58,000 bases of DNA from Adiantum capillus-veneris (GCA_014529385.2 CM043942.1:6697001-6755000), one strand, 5' to 3'. Shown: positions 22,001 through 33,177, counted from the first letter of the stretch. Numbers and translations: made by a program. Notes: generated by a model not told the origin, from the sequence alone.

Positions 22001-23312
22001 CATTCTCAAATGCGGACCCAATGGCAGAAAGAGCAAAAAAGGGCATGATTTTTGACTATTTTTAAGGGTTGTTGTTTGATTGCGAAATTTTTTGAACTAA
22101 CCCAAGTACATATGCCCTTTACAACATGTATCTACAAGTATATGGGGCCAAATGCCAAATCAAGCCCCTAGGTGTGTGTATATAAGTAGAAATAGCCATT
22201 TTTCGGCCAAAATATTGGTAAAACGGAGAAATCCGGCCATAAAAATTGCATGTGAGTGTTTATAATGTTTTGCGGTGATGTTTTTGATTTATTATTATTT
22301 TTGGGGATTTTTTGGGTTTGATTTGCTATTTTCCTTTTAATTTTGCTAATTTTCGGCAGAAAAACTTCAAAAATACAAAAAGCAGGTGAAAAACGGTGGT
22401 AATGAAAAAAAAAATATGGGGATGATCAATGACTATAGGACAACCTATGGTACATTGGGGGTGCAATTATGAGACTGGAGCGGAAAGCGTGTTTTGGCCA
22501 GATTTTGACCCAAATGCCAAATTTCTAGTAAACAGGGCAAATGGAGTCCAAATCAACAAATTTTTGAGCCTAAACCGCATCTCACAAGAAGTTGGGAGCA
22601 CATGTCAAATTTCATGAAAAGTGGTTCGGGGACCTCCATTATAAGAAATTCTCACCTCATTTTTAGCTCATTTTCACTATTGTCCTTTGAGAGAGAGCTT
22701 CTGCCACCTAGAGCGAGCGGAACTTCCAGTAGCTTCTACGACGCGCACAACTACTCGACAGGCTTCAGACATGAGAGGTAGGCTCACCACCTTGAGCTTT
22801 TCGCGCATGTTTGTCGTTTTGTCGCGAAAACTAGCGTAGGGTTCACACACAAAGCGGACAGTAGAGACCTACAACTAGAAGTGACCACCTAACGGCTAAC
22901 CCAAAAGCAACGAGTCTTCATCAGCAGCTTACCCTAACATAGCAAAGCAGTCTTGGATGTCCAAAGGCAGTAGAAAATCATCGGAAAAAACCCTAATTCC
23001 TAGAATCCCGCAAGAGGCCACCAAATGGAAAATCGGCGGAAAGGCGCCCAAATGCTACCAAAATTCATGGGTAGGAGCATCTCGACATGCTCGACAAGTC
23101 TATGTAGCCCACATGACCAAAAGGTGACCCGAAGCGGCACTAAACTTCAGAAACGGCATCAAACACACAAAGCGTCAAAGAGCTCTCGCGGCCAAACCGC
23201 ATGTCCGTTTGCCACCAAACTTCATGAGCGGCTTTCCTAGACCATCAACAACCAAGTCCTATGGTGGTAGACCACCACAAATCATCAAAGACATGTAAAC
23301 GCAACCACGGGT
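22001..23312 (+). other. Non-coding region downstream of G1 pol
   Basis: AT-rich, no long coding frame. A possible core promoter (ATTATAAGAAATTCTCACC near 22640) is followed about 50 bp later by a GAGAGAG run and a leader-like stretch, so this may be an LTR or promoter of the ORF at 24640. No PBS-like TGG site was seen after it. Function not assigned. Confidence 0.35.
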
Positions 23313-24480
23313 GCTTCTAGAGCGACAAATTGCCAAATGGAGCTCCGGTGAAGCCAAAGTCAACAAAAACCATACAGCAAAGATCCCCAAGGGATCGGGA
23401 AGCTATGGAGACCAACATCAAGAAATTTCATCGCCGAAAAGCACTCCAAAAGTCAGAAAATGGTTCGGAGGATCTGAAACCCACACAGGGAGTTACTTTC
23501 TATCTATTTGACTTTTTTGTTGAAATTAGGCTTAAAAGGGACTCAGGGGGACTAAGGGCAGGCACTAGTGACAGTTTCCATCAAAAAATCATGAGGAGAC
23601 ATCCTACACGTAGGATGTCTCAAGGGCATTTCTGGGCACAGAACCCAACATTTCTCATCACACACATTTGTTGAATGGCCTTTACATGCTAGCCACCAAG
23701 TTTCATCACATTTGGACCAGAATTGACCTCATATGTATGAAAAAACGCAAAGTTAGGGCATAGAGGCAATAATGGGCCATAGACCAACCAAATCTTGTCC
23801 AAATCACATGAAACTTGCACAACACCTTCATAAGCACATAGCCAACCAACCTGTGTGGTCACCTGCAAAAATTGATGAAGTAGACATCCTATGCGTAGGA
23901 TGTCTATTTGACATTTTCGGCCTACAGAGGGTGTTTGTCCATTCCAGATCTAATCACATCATCTTCAAGAGCTCATATACCAAGTTTGAAGCCATTCTAA
24001 TCATTTTTGACCCCCAACACCTTCAAGATACACTTTTTGAGCCCAAAAACACTACCCAGGGTCTTACCAACATCAATTCTTGTCCAAATCAAAATCCAAG
24101 AGCATGGCCATGTTCCACATGCCAAGGACTACTCACATAACAAATCCCAAGCCATTTTGATGAAATAGACATCCTACGCGTAGGATGTCTCCAGCATGTT
24201 TTTGAACTTTTGTGCAACCAATGACATTATGAGAGCCAATACCATGGTGCAATGAGCCCATATATCAATTTTCAACCCATTTGGACATCACTTGCTACCT
24301 GTTGTGGACTTTCTACCCAATTTGTGACCTAAAGCCTGAATCAGCCCAGAAATCCACTTTTTGATGCCCAAATTCAAATCCAAGCACATAGCCATGTTGA
24401 ACAGGCCAAGGACCACCAGCATGTCAAGTATCACCCAAATCTGATGAAAAAGACATCCTACACGTAGGATGTCTAAATGA
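23313..24480 (+). repeat. Tandem array, 285-bp unit, each with a 22-bp palindrome
   Basis: Palindromes at 23598-23619, 23883-23904 (one mismatch), 24168-24189 and 24452-24473 are spaced 285, 285 and 284 bp. Between them, phrases such as 'AAATCCAAGxxCATxGCCATGTT' and 'GATGAAAxAGACATCC' recur, so whole units are homologous though diverged. The arms are conserved better than the rest, which suggests selection or recent homogenisation. Confidence 0.85.
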
Positions 24481-24639
24481 AAATTTTTGGCCAAAATTGC
24501 ATTGTGAGCACATGCACAGTTTCACAAGTTTCTTTTAAGCTTTATTTTCAATTTCCAAGTCATTTGGATAGTTAAAACTCAGTTTCTCAGCTCATATGGA
24601 AAAAACGCTAACTTCGGACTACTGAGTGCAACAGGATCT

Positions 24640-26718
24640 ATGGCAGCCGCAAAGTCACCGGCAAAGAAGAAGAGGATGACCATAAAGGATTACCTAGAAG
24701 AGGTAGAGCCCTTCGTCATACCAGAAGGAACTCTAAAGCCAACAAGCACATGGATCCAAGAAGATCTGCTAGAGTCAAATGATCTAAAGATTTACCAAGG
24801 CGTGTTCAAAGACACCGAAGGAAATGTGATAGAGCTACCAATGCTACCGCGGGAACTCAATGAGTTCGTCAGAAGCAAGATGGCAGAGTATCTGGAGAAG
24901 ATTGATCTCCAAAATTATTTTGAAGCTGTGCCGGCAGGTATTGACATAAAAAGAGTATGGGAATTTGTGACGACCATCAAAGAAGATGGAGTGGCCCGAG
25001 TCACGGATCTGCAGGGCAAGCCAGGCACGGAGATTCTAATCACAGAAAGAGTAGTGGAAGTTGCATTAGACCTCTCCAACAAAGGGGATAGTGTAACCAA
25101 AAGAAGAGACGAAGTAAAGGTGTACACCGAAAAGAAAGGCAACTATACCTTTGAAGACATTGCCAACCCTAAAGTGGCAATCATGAGTCAGCTGTACAAT
25201 CAATATTTCCATATGTGTACAAAGTGGCCACAAAAGTACAGGATGTCGCCTCCAGCAATTGCCACAACATTCACTTGGGCAATGCAGAAGAGCAACCCGA
25301 AGGTAATCAATTATGCAGCTTATGTACATGATAATCTAGTGAAGATGGGCAACAAGAATCCCACATACATCGTGCCGAGTGAGCTAATCACGAAGGTGAT
25401 TTATGGAGCATTGCACACCAAGGGAGATGGCCCGACCCTCCATCACAGAACGACTGGCTGAGGCTCAAAGAAGACAAGGAAGAGGAACAGCCAAAAGCAC
25501 CAAGGGTGGCAACCCGTTTGAAATGCCGGTTAGAAACCATGCAAGAAGAGCAGCAAGAGCTGAAGAAGGGAAAGAAGGAATCTGCCCAAGTGCCAGTAAA
25601 AGAGAAAAAATCACAGAAAGCGGCACGACTAGAGCGGCTGATGGAAAGCTTCAGGGCAGAAAGAGCCCTCAAAGGAGATTTAGACGAGCTATGGAAGCCG
25701 TCTCTAGAAGCAATGTCGGGATCATCCCGAAGGGTGCACAGAGACAGATTCGACGACTACATTAAGAATTTTGAGATTCTGGATGCCACAACAGAAAATA
25801 TCCCACATGTACCATTTACAGAACAGGAAGTGGAGCAAGTCCGACATAAACTCCTAGAAGAGCAAGAAGGCCAAGAGAGAGAAAGGAAGACAAAGGCGGA
25901 CAAAGATTTCAAGAAAAAATCGACAACTCCACCGCCCAGTCCTGAGTCCATCCCACCGCCCTCACCACCTCCTCGTAGCCCTCCACAAGAAGAGAAAGAG
26001 GAGCAAGACAAACCAGAAGACCAAGAAGAGTCAAAGCAAGAACAAAGCCAAGAGAGAGAACCAAAGGAAGAGGCTAAGCCTAAGAGTGAGCATCCAGAGC
26101 CAAATGAAGCAAGGTACAACACATTTCTAGACCTGCTAGCTGCCGGATATACAAAAGAAGAGGCTACCACAGTCGCATTTGACTTGGCAAGCACGGGGCC
26201 CAAAGAGCAAATGCAGAGCCTGCGGTTAGTGGAGCTTAAAGAAATGGCCACTGATACAGTGGACCTGCACCCGCCCACCAATGATTGGGATGTGGTGATG
26301 ACAAAGCTAACCGGGCTAAGAGCACATTCAATGGCCTTAGAAAGTGAAATGGAAACTCTTAGATCCACTAAAGTGCAGATAAAGCTTGAAGTTGACACTT
26401 TACAAAAACAAAGCCAAAGGTAGATAGAGAGAAGCAGAGCTGCAAGCCAGTCTAGCAAAGGCATTGCAAAGATGCCAAGAAATGGAAAGAGAAAATCAGG
26501 AAGCAGCTCAAAAACTGCAAGGAGCCAAAGAGGAATATAGACAACTCAGCAAGTCATTGACAGATGCAGAGAGGGAAAGGGATAACCTAACCCTACAACT
26601 TGCTGAGGAGTCCAAGGAAGTTGAGGCCATGTGAAATGACAAAGAGAAGGCAGAAATAGACCAAGGGGCTAGCCAGGATGAGGTCCTTGAGCTCAAGGAC
26701 CGCAAGCTTGAAATCTAG
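24640..26718 (+). pseudogene. Extra retroelement ORF, coiled-coil C-terminus
   Basis: Opens with MAAAKSPAKKKRMTIKDYL (basic start, then a globular part of about 270 residues: FVRSKMAEYLEKIDLQNYF; LYNQYFHMCTKWPQKYRMSPP). A frameshift near 25440 leads into a Lys/Glu coiled-coil stretch, a proline-rich segment (about 25930-25990: PPPSPESIPPPSPPPRSPP), an acidic-basic linker, a small helical region (FLDLLAAGYTKEEATTVAFD, UBA-like in look) and a long heptad-type tail. Frame breaks occur at about 26423 and 26634; the final TAG is at 26716-26718. I do not recognise the family. Position after a palindrome leader fits the unassigned ORF1 or accessory ORF of Ogre/Tat-like elements. Confidence 0.5.
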
Positions 26719-26936
26719 CCAAAAATTTGCAATTTTAGTGGTACAAATACACTAAACCTTGGCTTATTGCAAACATTGATAATCTCAAATAGTCCCAAAA
26801 TGGAAGAGCATTAGACATAGAAAAGTTGATTGCCCAGTATATCCACGCTCACTCTCTTACCACCCCGAGGACATGCTATGCCAAGAAAAGATGGGCACAC
26901 TAGTGAAAATCTGTTACAACCTCCCATGGGACATTG
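26719..26936. other. Spacer without gene
   Basis: AT-rich non-coding stretch after the coiled-coil ORF, possibly its 3' UTR. No LTR start was recognised. Confidence 0.4.
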
Positions 26937-26950
26937 ATGTGTGTGTGTGA

Positions 26951-26989
<39 letters not shown>

Positions 26990-27201
26990 GTTTTAATGCC
27001 AAAGGAACACATCAAGAGACCTCAAATCTCTTGAACTTAAGACATGGTACTTAAGAGGGAACTGAGAAAACCAATCGCACCCTCTGCTTATTCACTAAGA
27101 GAGATCCCAAAGATGTAGCCAACAAGTCTAGAACTCAAAACTTTTTGTGTATGTATGTGTGTGTGTGTGAACGTGCATGTCTGTGTGTGTTTAGAGTGTG
27201 T

Positions 27202-27251
<50 letters not shown>

Positions 27252-27309
27252 TTTATAAGAAAAATCAAAATAGATATAAAAGATCTACTCAACAAGTCTT
27301 GATCTCAAG
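26937..27309 (+). repeat. Compound (GT)n(GA)n repeat unit, left copy
   Basis: (GT)n(GA)n is followed by TTTTAATG...ACACATCAAGAGA..CTCAAA, CTTGAACTTAAGAC, then AGAGAGATCCCAAAGAT, a second (GT)n(GA)n and AGATCTACTCAACAAGTCTTGATCT. The same order of blocks occurs at 33435-33863. The unique blocks are conserved, so this is a true repeat family and not just shared microsatellites. Confidence 0.75.
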
Positions 27310-27325
27310 GGGGGGGGGGGGGGGG

Positions 27326-27389
<64 letters not shown>
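27205..27389. repeat. (GA)n, poly-G and (GATA)n microsatellites
   Basis: (GA)n at 27205-27247, a G run at 27310-27328, a long (GA)n at 27329-27389 and a short GATA repeat to 27400. The GATA/GA end adjoins the 3' end of the minus-strand LINE and may act as its tail. Confidence 0.9.
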
Positions 27390-27393
<4 letters not shown>

Positions 27394-27401
27394 TAGATAG
27401 T

Positions 27402-28584
27402 TCTATTATCGTCCTGGGAGGTCAAATATGACCTATGGGACCAAATGAACATGTCACGTGGTGTGAGTGGAGTTCATAAGTGACTCTCGATGCTCAAAAA
27501 TGGCTGAAATGAGCGTCGCAATAGAGAGTCCACATCGTGGTTGGGAGAGGAAAGTATGTAGGGAGAGATCATGGCTGAATATATGGAGAAAAGAAGACCT
27601 AATGTGGTCAAAAGCTGAGCACTCAAGTAGTGTGTGGTACTCACTCTCTCGCACTTGACGAGGGCATAAGGTGCAAAGTCGATGACACTCCTCGCCAGTG
27701 CCCCAACGTCCTGTCTCGCAGCGTAGAGAATGGGAGCTAAGACGAATGGAGGCAATGGTGCGGATCGCACTCAACGGGATGGGCTCAAGGATGTAGGAAT
27801 GGGTTCGGTTACCTCGTTCCGAGAAGAAGAGAGATTTGTAGTTTGGGGCAACGTGTGTGGTGTAATGGCTGAAGCGAGAACCTCCGGATTTCTCCGAAGC
27901 CGTGATACATTGGCGTTGTAAGAAGGCCTCATTAACTTGGGAGTCGATCGACGCATCCTTGACCAAGTGACATGCATCCCATCTTCCAAACCATTTCTTG
28001 ATATCAAGCATCCACCCCGAACTTAGTATTTTGCTCTTGCATGTCTTTTGAACCATTTGACTTGCTTCATATGCGATTCTAGGAAGTCGATGCAAAGGGC
28101 TACGTTGTGTCTTACGCATGTACTCCACAACCCTTTGCATGCCCAAGACCTCAATGGGAAGCAATCTGGACTCAAGAAGTAAGAGCATGTAGGGTGTTTG
28201 TGTCTTGACTTGGAGAAAGTTGGTGAGAAAACGCTTTTGGACATTCTCAAACTCTTTCCAAGTAGACTTCCCGATGCTTCCACCCCACACCTCCACTCCA
28301 TAAAGAAGCACCGGTGTCACCAATGTGTCAAAGAGGTACTTTTTGAGAGCCCAACACTTGATCTCTCTTGCATTGCACATGTTCTCAAATGCATAATAGG
28401 CCCTCTTTCCGGCTTCCAAGCGACTCATTGCACAATCCTTCCATTTATGATTGGATGGAACCTCAAGGCCAAGGTACTTGAAGTGATCTACCACTTCAAG
28501 TTTCTCATTGTTATATACAATGCATGGATTTTCATCATTGAGGGTCTTTACAAGCATAACCTTGGTTTTGGATCCATTCACGAT
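27402..28584 (-). mobile_element. 5'-truncated LINE copy (3' end of ORF2)
   Basis: On the minus strand it opens with the RT palm/thumb border (VNGSKTKVMLVKTLNDENP) and includes LYGVEVWGGSIGKSTW and a C-terminal zinc finger, CTLCPRQVRESEYHTLLEC (CX2C...HX4C). The frame stays open for 394 codons (28638-27454). It ends with GACGATAATAGAACTAT. It matches 28587-29773 almost throughout, as an extra 1.18-kb copy joined head to tail to the longer LINE. Confidence 0.88.
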
Positions 28585-28639
28585 AGTTCTATTATCGTCC
28601 TCGGAGATCAAATATGACCTATGGGACGAAATGAACATG

Positions 28640-31600
28640 TCACGTGGTGTGAGTGGAGGTCATAAGTGACTCTCGATGCTCAAAAATGGCTGAAATGAGT
28701 GTCGCAATAGAGAGTCCACATCGTGGTTGGGAGAGGAAGGTATGTAGGGAGAGCTCATGGTTGAATATATGGGGAAAAGAGGACCTAATTTGGTCAAAAG
28801 CTGAGCACTCAAGTAGTGTGTGGTACTCACTCTCTCGCACTTGACGAGGGCATAAGGTGCAAAATCGATGACACTCCTCGCCAGTGCCCCAACGTCGTGT
28901 CTCGCAGTGTAGAGAATGGGAGCTAAGACGAATGGAGGCAATGGTGCGGATCGCACTCAACGGGATGGGCTCAAGGATGTAGGGATGGGTTTGGTTACCT
29001 CGTTTGGAGAAGAAGAGAGATTTGTAGTTTTGGGCAACGTGTGTGGTGTAATAATGGCTGAAGCGAGAACCTTAGGATTTGTCCCAAGCCGTGATACATT
29101 GGTGTTGTAAGAAGGCCTCATTAACTTGGGAGTCGATTGACGCATCCTTGACCAAGTGACATGCATCCCATCTTCCAAACCATTTCTTGATGTCAAGCAT
29201 CCACCCCGAACTTAGTATTTTGCTCTTGCATGTCTTTTGAACCTTTTGACTTGCTTCATATGAGATTCTAGGAAGTCGATGCAAAGGGCTACGTTGTGTC
29301 TTACGCATGTACACCACAACCCTTTGCATGCCCAAGACCTCAATGGGAAGCGATCCGGACTCAAGAAGTAAGAGCATGTACGGTGTTTGTGTCTTGACTT
29401 GGAGAAAGTTGGTGAGAAAACGCTTTTGGACATTCTCAAACTCTTTCCAAGTAGACTTCCCGATGCTTCCACCCCACTCCTCCACTCCATAAAGAAGCAC
29501 TGGTGTCACCAATGTGTCAAAGAAGTACTTTTTGAGAGCCCAACACTTGATCTCTCCAGCATTGCACATGTTCTCAAATGCATAATAAGCCCTCTTTCCG
29601 GCTTCCAAGCGACGCATTGCACAATCCTGCCATTTATGATTGGATGGAACCTCAAGGCCAAGGTACTTGAAGTGATCTACCACTTCAAGTTGCTCATTGT
29701 TGTATACAATGCATGGATTTTCGTCATTGAGGGTCTTTACAAGCATAACCTTGGTTTTGGATCCATTCACGATCAGCCCACTATGTAGGCAAAAGCGTTC
29801 CAAGACACTCATAAGCTTTTGTGCATCTTCTAAGGTATGTGCCAAGAGCACTACATCATCGGCATAAAGCAAAAGCATGATCACCGCATTTCTGATCTTA
29901 ACCTCTTCTATGCCTTCTTGTTGCATAAAATCAAGAACCATGCATTCCAATTCATCAATGAGTAGCCCAAAGAGGGTTGGGGAAAGTGGGAATCCTTGTT
30001 TGACACCAATGGTGCTTGCAAAAAATTCTGAAATTCTATCTCCCATACGTAATTGGCATATCACTTTTTGATAGATGCGAAAGACTGCATGCATAAATTC
30101 TCTCGGCACTTGAAGGCTTTGCATACGTCTCCAAAGATTTCCTCGCGATACCATGTCAAAAGCTTTTTTGAAATCCACAAAGCAACAATATAACTTTTTT
30201 GCTTTCAATCCAGACGCTTCCATAAGAACTCGAAGAGTGACAAGGTGATCAATAGTGCTATGATGCTTTCGAAAACCTGCTTGGCCAAGCGCACGTTTTC
30301 CATTATTTTCAGCCCATTCACTTATCTTCATCTCCATGATACATCCAAATAACTTTGCCATCAAAGAACCAACCATTATAGTGCGGTAGTTGTTCACATT
30401 GTTTACATCTCCTCCTTTGTGCAAAGGTTTGATCCAATTTGCACTCCAATCATGAGGCATGCCATACTAAAGTGCAAGGTTAAACATATCGCATATCCAA
30501 TATCGTGTTTTCTTACTTGTCCATTTAATCATTTCAGCCTTGACACCTTGAAGGTCACCTGCCTTGCGAGTAGCAAGTTTCTCAAGCGCGCGGCATACAT
30601 CTTCAATGGTAAAGAAGGGAGACATAAACGGAAGGGAGCTACAACACTCCATCTTATCAACATTGGGTTGCTCATAGAGGTTCTTGCAATGCATATACAT
30701 ATCCTCAAGAGTCAAGTCACCAAAGCTCTCAATGCGCTTGCCTTTTAAATTTTGCCAAAACTTGCCACATGCATGTGCTTTCTCTTGCGCTAAAAGAAGT
30801 TTTTTTTTGACTTCCCACCTTCTCCTCTTCTTTTGAACAAGTGCTTTGTTTGTGTGTGAACATTCCAAGTAAACTTCCTTGTCTTTGATTGCATCCAATC
30901 TTAGCAAGTGTTTTCGGGATTGACTACATTCCATGTCAAACCATTTCTTCTTGGTGCTACCCTTCTTAGACCTTTTGCAAGATATGTGTTTCACCGAAAA
31001 GCATTCCTTCGCACAAGAGCAAATTACTTCTTTGAAAACTTTCTACTTGCATTCTAATGTTGGGCTCTCTTGATGCTCTATCATGCTTAATATTTGTTCC
31101 ACCATATCAGCATATATAAGTGCTCGTTTGAAGTCTAGACATAGGTACAAATGATTCACATCATGATTGGAGGCTACATGCTCGGGCCGTTTACCACACT
31201 TGAGGTCAATACATAACATCCTATGATCCGATTCCGGATTCCATTCACCAAGTGTAAAGCTTTGTATGCATTCTAGAGTGGCTTCCGAGAACAACATATA
31301 GTCAATCACGCTATCACCATTGTGCTTTCTACATGTAAAGTTATTGGTGCCTTGCCATAGAGATACACCATTTGCAATGAGCATTCCGGTACTATTGCAC
31401 ATATGTAGAAGTGACTTTCCATAGTGATCCAGTTCTTTTGCATCATTAGAACTTCGATTATATATGTATGAGTCATCCATTCTTCTTGAGACATGCGGCA
31501 TGTCAACTTGTTGTGTGTCGTGTTGTAACATATTTGTGCAAGCATTCATGTCTCCAAAAAAAATGACTTCACCTTGATCCTTGTAATGAGCAATGTCTTC

Positions 31601-32023
31601 CTCTAGTTCAACAAAGGGCTGATCTCTATCCATATTCAAGCGAGCATAAAAGTTGGAGTCATAGTGAGGAATGTAGAAACCAACCACAAACATGACTTGA
31701 CCATTTGGTGGGCTGATTTTCAGCCATAAGTAGCGTTTATACTTATCTTCTTTGACAATGGAAACATCTTTCAAATCCTTTTTGGTCATACATGCTATGC
31801 CTCCTTGGCCTCTTCGTTGCTTTGCATTTTTGGCCCACATCAATGAATGCATATCGTATTTGTCAAATCTAAGAGTTCGTTGCGCATCATGCTCCCATGT
31901 TTCAACAAGAAGTATCACATCGGAGTCATTGGTAAGCTCATCAATGCCAATTCCCGCATTCCATGGATACCCGTTACAATTCCAAAAGCTTCTTCGCAAG
32001 TGTGAGTTGGTCTCATAGATCAT
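28640..32023 (-). pseudogene. LINE ORF2: endonuclease, reverse transcriptase, zinc finger
   Basis: A single minus-strand frame of about 1128 codons. APE-type endonuclease (32023-31300): FWNCNG, LVETWE, IFFGDMNAC, DSVIDYMLF and NPESDHRML, all catalytic positions present. RT: ANWIKPLHKGG, LGQAGFRKHHSTIDHLV, YCCFVDFKKAFD, IGVKQGFPLSPTLF and LLLYADDVVLL (YADD) near 29860. C-terminal CTLCPRQVRESEYHTLLEC zinc finger. Three in-frame stops break it: at 31040-31042, at about 30464-30466, and at 29069-29071, absent from the truncated copy. It would nick DNA and prime reverse transcription if intact. Confidence 0.9.
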
Positions 32024-32029
32024 GTGTCC

Positions 32030-32890
32030 CTATTTGTTGGGTGGACTTGCATCCTCCTCAAGTGACTTTTCTTCTTGAGATGATACCTTAACCTTCTTGC
32101 TTCTTTCCTCATATGCTTTGCGACGTACATTTTGTTGCATAAGAGTGCGATTCTCATATACATTACAACCCGTTCCTTTGAGGTAGATCCAACCATTGTC
32201 AAGGATGATCTTTCTCTTTACCTCATCAACCATGGTACATATAATAGGTCTTTCTCCCGAGCGAGGGACTCCTTGTTTTCCAACTCGATGTGCACCATAA
32301 GCCATGATTCTTGACATGCCAAAGTGTGTAGCAAAAAACTCTTCAATAGCAACCGCAAGGGATTGGGGTGTTTCCATGCTTTCCTCCTTGATTCCACGAA
32401 TGACAATGTTCTTTGAGCGTCTTTGTCGTTCTTGCAATTCTTGAGTGTCCACATTCTCTACATTCTTTGCTTGGACAACGGCTTGCGTGATAGGAGATGT
32501 AGAAAACACATTATCCTTACATATATCAGCCCATGATTTGGATGCATTTCTCATCTCACATACATCATGTCGTATTGTATCTATTGTTTCCTCTTTCAAT
32601 ACATGATCACTCTCAACTTTGCTCAAGAGCTCTTTCAATACATTCATGTCAACAAGAGAGCGTTTACATTCCTGAACTTCATTCTCAAGATGCATCAAGC
32701 ATGTTGTTTGCATTTCAAGAACTTTCTTGAGGTGCTCATTTTCCACAACGAGAAATCTTAAAGTGCCATTCTCCATTGCAAGTGCATGCAACTCTTCACC
32801 TTGCTTGTTGACGGTTTCTTGTAACGAGATCAAGTAAGCCATGATCATTGCTTCTGTTATTGTAGACGATGTGGTTGGATTAGCATCCAA
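32030..32890 (-). CDS. LINE ORF1 (coiled-coil RNA-binding protein)
   Basis: 286 codons, ATG to TAG. The N-terminal half is helical with heptad-like Leu/Met/Val spacing (LQETVNKQGEELHALAMENG; LKKVLEMQTTCLMHLENEV), as in a trimerising coiled coil. The second half starts RRSKNIVIRGIKEESMETP, which looks like the RRM-type fold start of L1-like ORF1 proteins, and is followed by a basic region (NVRRKAYEERSKKVK). It would coat LINE RNA. The frame is intact. The stop is a single TAG; ORF2 continues in the same frame from an ATG 6 nt after it. Confidence 0.8.
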   Translation of the reverse strand: MDANPTTSSTITEAMIMAYLISLQETVNKQGEELHALAMENGTLRFLVVENEHLKKVLEMQTTCLMHLENEVQECKRSLVDMNVLKELLSKVESDHVLKEETIDTIRHDVCEMRNASKSWADICKDNVFSTSPITQAVVQAKNVENVDTQELQERQRRSKNIVIRGIKEESMETPQSLAVAIEEFFATHFGMSRIMAYGAHRVGKQGVPRSGERPIICTMVDEVKRKIILDNGWIYLKGTGCNVYENRTLMQQNVRRKAYEERSKKVKVSSQEEKSLEEDASPPNK

Positions 32891-33173
32891 TCCTTGGAGA
32901 TTTTACATCATTCTTCATGGCGAGTGTGGCTTTTCCACCCTTGCGAGTTTTGTGTGACATTGCCTTCAAGTCGGCAACAAAAACGAAATGTTTTGACATT
33001 TTTTTCAGTTCTGAGATGCTGTTACAGCAAAGCCTTCCATTACACTGAAAAATTCTGTCTTTACATCAATGCGTAAAGGGCTTCGTGCTCTTCGATTGAG
33101 GCTATAGATCACCTAAATCGGAGTTCGGGTGGGCAAGTTATGGTCAAAAGAGTGAATTGCTTTCTACTAGGTC

Positions 33174-33177
<4 letters not shown>

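Larger units (their letters stand above)
5297..26718 (+). mobile_element. Giant Ty3/gypsy retrotransposon G1 (interrupted, 3' LTR not found)
   Basis: Order on the plus strand: LTR (5297-6236), PBS (6238-6255), leader with palindromes (to 8059), a nested copia (8060-12126), gag (12139-14897), protease (in 15569-16519), RT-RNase H (17297 to about 19000), two HHCC modules and integrase (19100-20600), a second retropepsin-like domain (20513-21097), a basic ORF (21265-21819), a polypurine tract (21986), a palindrome array (23598-24473) and an extra ORF (24640-26718). Without the copia it spans about 17 kb. PR-RT-RH-INT order makes it Ty3/gypsy. Absence of a chromodomain, the long untranslated regions and the extra ORF recall the Tat/Athila branch. 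Inclusion of 21.8-26.7 kb is an inference from the shared palindrome repeats; that part could instead be a neighbouring related element. Confidence 0.7.
28587..33150 (-). mobile_element. Near full-length LINE copy
   Basis: Contains ORF1 (32890-32030), ORF2 (32023-28640) and about 260 bp of presumed 5' UTR up to the microsatellite at 33178. The 3' end has the same GATAATAGAACTAT terminus as the truncated copy. No poly-A tail is seen. The 5' limit is approximate. Confidence 0.85.

Noticed and set aside
23598-24473. Regularly spaced palindromes resembling a CRISPR array
   Set aside because: The 285-bp spacing, homologous spacers and eukaryotic retroelement context do not fit CRISPR. It is a tandem repeat of a gypsy element.
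25757-26464. 235-codon minus-strand frame, Ser/Cys/Leu rich
   Set aside because: Antisense of the Lys/Glu-rich coiled-coil ORF. Composition is a mirror of that ORF.
28198-29788. Plus-strand frames at 28198-28617 and 29387-29788
   Set aside because: They lie antisense to the LINE RT coding sequence and are identical to each other only because the LINE segment is duplicated.
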